DNA of 64,000 nt from positions 37,035 through 101,034 of the forward strand of contig NZ_QOVK01000016.1 in NCBI RefSeq assembly GCF_004104075.1, read 5' to 3'. Source of the DNA: Leeuwenhoekiella polynyae (GTDB taxonomy: Bacteria; Bacteroidota; Bacteroidia; Flavobacteriales; Flavobacteriaceae). Below, one piece after another: positions 62,030 to 64,000 of this stretch. Position numbers and translations under genes: made by a program. The number at the start of each line of letters is the position of its first letter. Positions within the stretch are counted from its first letter, which is position 1. Under the pieces are notes generated by a model. It saw nothing but the letters and a program-made list of their open reading frames with translations. It had not been told where the DNA came from and searched no databases.

Positions 62030-62836
62030 ATGGATAAAGGATTTTTAATAGATATGGACGGGGTTATTTACAGTGGTAATGACCTAATTCCAGGAGCAGA
62101 TACATTTATAAAAACATTGCAAGAGCGTGGAATACCGTTTTTGTTTATGACTAATAACAGTCAGCGCAGCCCTATTGATGTTGTAAATAAACTGAAGCCT
62201 ATGGGCATAAGCATTAAAGAAGAAAATGTTTACACCAGCGCCATGGCTACCGCTTGGTTTTTAGGTTTTACAAAGCCTAACGGAACAGCCTATGTTTTAG
62301 GAGAGGGCGGACTTTTAACCAGCTTACACGAGAATGGATACAGTCTGGTGACGCAAGATCCGGATTATGTGGTAGTGGGTGAAGGAAGAAACTTCACGTT
62401 AGAAATGGCTAACAACGCTGTGGATATGATCTTAGGCGGAGCCAAACTTATCGCGACTAACTTAGACCCTTCTCCAATGAAAATAGGTTGGTCTAATCTG
62501 GGAATCAAGGCGATTGTTAAAATGATTGAAGAAGCTACTGGTCGCAAGGCATTTTCAGTAGGAAAGCCCAGCCCGGTTATGATGCGTGCTGCACGAAAGA
62601 AATTAGGACTTACCACAGATCAGACTATCGTTATAGGCGATACGATGGATACTGATATTTTAGGCTCTATACAAATGGGTTATAAAACCATACTTACCTT
62701 ATCTGGGGTTTCAAAAGCAAAACATATTGATAACTATGCTTTTGGGCCGGATATGATTATAGATTCATTAAAAGATTTTAACATTGACGAGGCTTTAGAA
62801 AAGCTTTCCGTTGAAAATAATAAAGCAGAATTTTGA
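62030..62836 (+). CDS. HAD-IIA family phosphatase (NagD-like)
   Basis: A 268-residue haloacid-dehalogenase-superfamily phosphatase of the NagD/PNPase type. The nucleophile and acid/base aspartates are D8 and D10 in FLIDMDGVIYSG, motif II is FMTNNSQRSP, and motif IV is IVIGDTMDTDILGSIQMG. The substrate may be a nucleoside monophosphate, glycerol 3-phosphate or phosphoglycolate. Neighbourhood with glycerol and galactose enzymes makes a sugar or glycerol phosphate plausible. Its TGA stop overlaps the TTG start of galE. Confidence 0.9.
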   Translation: MDKGFLIDMDGVIYSGNDLIPGADTFIKTLQERGIPFLFMTNNSQRSPIDVVNKLKPMGISIKEENVYTSAMATAWFLGFTKPNGTAYVLGEGGLLTSLHENGYSLVTQDPDYVVVGEGRNFTLEMANNAVDMILGGAKLIATNLDPSPMKIGWSNLGIKAIVKMIEEATGRKAFSVGKPSPVMMRAARKKLGLTTDQTIVIGDTMDTDILGSIQMGYKTILTLSGVSKAKHIDNYAFGPDMIIDSLKDFNIDEALEKLSVENNKAEF

Positions 62837-63855
62837 AAGTACTAGTAACAGGAGGCTTAGGCTTTATAGGGTCGCATACCGTTGTAGAATTGCAAAATGC
62901 GGGCTATGAGGTGGTTATTATAGATGATTTGTCTAATGCTTCAGAAGCAGTTTTAGACGGGATAGAAGCTATAACCGGAAAAAAGCCGGATTTTGAAAAA
63001 TTAGATCTTCGTGATAAAAATGCAGTTTCGGCGTTTTTTAAAAAATACGCAGATGTAGTGGGAGCAATTCATTTTGCTGCATCTAAAGCAGTGGGTGAAA
63101 GCGTGCATAAACCTTTATTGTATTACGAGAATAACTTGAGCTCTTTAGTTTATTTATTGCAAGAACTCACAGCAAAAGATTTCGCTAACTTTATTTTTAG
63201 TTCTTCGTGTACAGTTTATGGTCAAGCTGATGAACTTCCTATAACTGAAAACGCACCGGTAAAACCGGCTGAATCCCCTTATGGAAACACTAAGCAAATT
63301 GGGGAGGAAATTATAAGAGATACGACTAAGGTTTACGATAAATTCAAAGCGATTGCTTTGCGTTATTTTAATCCAATAGGTGCGCACCCTAGTGTTGAAA
63401 TAGGAGAATTACCTCTTGGAGTTCCACAAAATTTAGTACCGTTTATTACGCAGACTGCTGCCGGTTTAAGAGACCAGCTCTCTGTTTTTGGAAATGATTA
63501 TCCTACCGCTGATGGGACTTGTGTACGCGATTATATTCACGTAGTGGATTTGGCTAAGGCTCATGTTATGGCGCTTACGCGATTGGTAGAAGCTAAAAAT
63601 AAAACTAATTACGAAGTGTTTAATTTGGGAACGGGTACCGGTAGTTCCGTTCTGGAAGTAATTGAAACTTTTGAAGAGGTTTCGGGTCAAAAATTAAATT
63701 ATAAAATAGTAGATCGACGCGAAGGAGACGTTGTCGCTGCATACGCAGATACCGATAAAGCAAATAACGAATTGGGCTGGAAATCTCAATTATCATTAGC
63801 AGATGCATTAAAATCTGCTTGGGATTGGGAGAAGAAAGTTCGCGGAATAGAATAG
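62833..63855 (+). CDS. galE: UDP-glucose 4-epimerase
   Basis: GalE interconverts UDP-glucose and UDP-galactose, a short-chain dehydrogenase fold of 340 residues. NAD motif VTGGLGFIGSH, catalytic serine region FSSSCTVYG (S124/S125), and Y150/K154 in SPYGNTKQIGEE. DYIHVVDLAKAHVMAL and the C-terminal half are normal. Translation starts at TTG within the stop of the preceding gene (TTGA overlap), so the two are coupled. Confidence 0.94.
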   Translation: MKVLVTGGLGFIGSHTVVELQNAGYEVVIIDDLSNASEAVLDGIEAITGKKPDFEKLDLRDKNAVSAFFKKYADVVGAIHFAASKAVGESVHKPLLYYENNLSSLVYLLQELTAKDFANFIFSSSCTVYGQADELPITENAPVKPAESPYGNTKQIGEEIIRDTTKVYDKFKAIALRYFNPIGAHPSVEIGELPLGVPQNLVPFITQTAAGLRDQLSVFGNDYPTADGTCVRDYIHVVDLAKAHVMALTRLVEAKNKTNYEVFNLGTGTGSSVLEVIETFEEVSGQKLNYKIVDRREGDVVAAYADTDKANNELGWKSQLSLADALKSAWDWEKKVRGIE

Positions 63856-63880
63856 TTTATTTTCCTGATGAAAAGCAAGA

Positions 63881-63911
63881 AGAGGCTGTCTAAAAAGGCA
63901 GCCTTTTTTTA
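63881..63911 (+). terminator. hairpin after galE, either terminator or IS end
   Basis: AGGCTG...CAGCCT followed by seven T, about 26 bases after galE. It works as a terminator on paper. The leading GAGGCTGTCTAAAAA also resembles the terminal repeat of some Bacteroidota insertion sequences. Confidence 0.5.
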
Positions 63912-64000
63912 TAGGATTTATTCTGAATATGTTTTAATTTCATGGAATGAAAGCAAAACCTGTTTGGAAGACCGACCATCAGTCTCAGTTGAGCCTGCTT
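63882..64000 (+). mobile_element. possible left end of an IS1182-like insertion sequence
   Basis: A candidate terminal repeat (GAGGCTGTCTAAAAA) is followed about 60 bases later by an open frame from ATG 63947 running off the window, reading MKAKPVWKTDHQSQLSLL. IS1182-type transposases of Bacteroidota typically begin with a short basic stretch and then (N/S)Q-x-x-LLPP, which is what this resembles. Only 18 residues are visible, so the call is tentative. Confidence 0.35.

Noticed and set aside
1..64000. tRNA, rRNA, CRISPR arrays or riboswitches
   Set aside because: Reading the intergenic gaps I saw no cloverleaf-like stretch, direct-repeat array or known riboswitch core; a covariance-model scan would be needed to exclude small RNAs.

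Overview
The window is chromosomal DNA from a member of the Bacteroidota, most likely a marine member of the Flavobacteriaceae. The evidence is low GC, promoters of the TTTG / TAnnTTTG type, SusC/SusD proteins, a PorP/SprF type IX secretion protein, the uppS-bamA-skp order, M56/BlaI cassettes with TonB C-termini, and the cox-SCO-DUF420 order. Most of it is well-ordered core genome. I saw no tRNA, rRNA, CRISPR array or prophage.

Layout. 1-3.7 kb: tail of a cytochrome c oxidase operon (subunits III and IV, a SCO-like protein without cysteines, a true SCO, DUF420, a small CxxC membrane protein). 3.8-10.9 kb: a MacB-type ABC efflux operon with two permeases, two periplasmic adaptors and a TolC protein, followed by tsaB. 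11.6-13.9 kb: MscS channel, dodecin, Nfu-type Fe-S scaffold. 14-23 kb: PorP/SprF, murI, then a leftward envelope block (two Skp/OmpH, bamA, uppS, DUF6089 protein, nadK, CBS protein). 23-31.8 kb: pdxJ, an alpha/beta hydrolase, a FadL-type porin with a GDSL lipoprotein, a small membrane protein, tig, clpP, clpX. 31.8-32.3 kb: a frameshifted remnant of a PD40/beta-propeller protein. 32.3-45.2 kb: a GH3 protein, DUF2797, a BlaI - M56 - M56 - TonB-C lipoprotein - TPR operon, a TlpA-like protein, a GIN-domain lipoprotein, era, and an unknown secreted protein.

45.3-57.6 kb, all leftward, is the most interesting region: an arsenosugar biosynthesis locus. It holds ArsM, ArsS (radical SAM), a purine nucleoside phosphorylase, two DUF2064 glycosyltransferase-like proteins, a peroxidase-like AhpD protein, a divergent metallophosphoesterase and a rhodanese. 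A SusC/SusD pair and a sodium:solute symporter are embedded in it. Read as a pathway: ArsM makes dimethylarsenite, ArsS adds the 5'-deoxyadenosyl group, the phosphorylase removes adenine, and the transferase and phosphatase homologues could finish a glycerol-type arsenosugar. The embedded transporter suggests uptake (or recapture) of a substrate or product.

57.7-63.9 kb, rightward: aldose 1-epimerase, a single-chain fusion of glycerol kinase and glycerol-3-phosphate dehydrogenase, a HAD-IIA phosphatase and UDP-glucose 4-epimerase, i.e. sugar and glycerol handling next to the arsenosugar locus. The right edge may hold the start of an IS1182-like insertion sequence.
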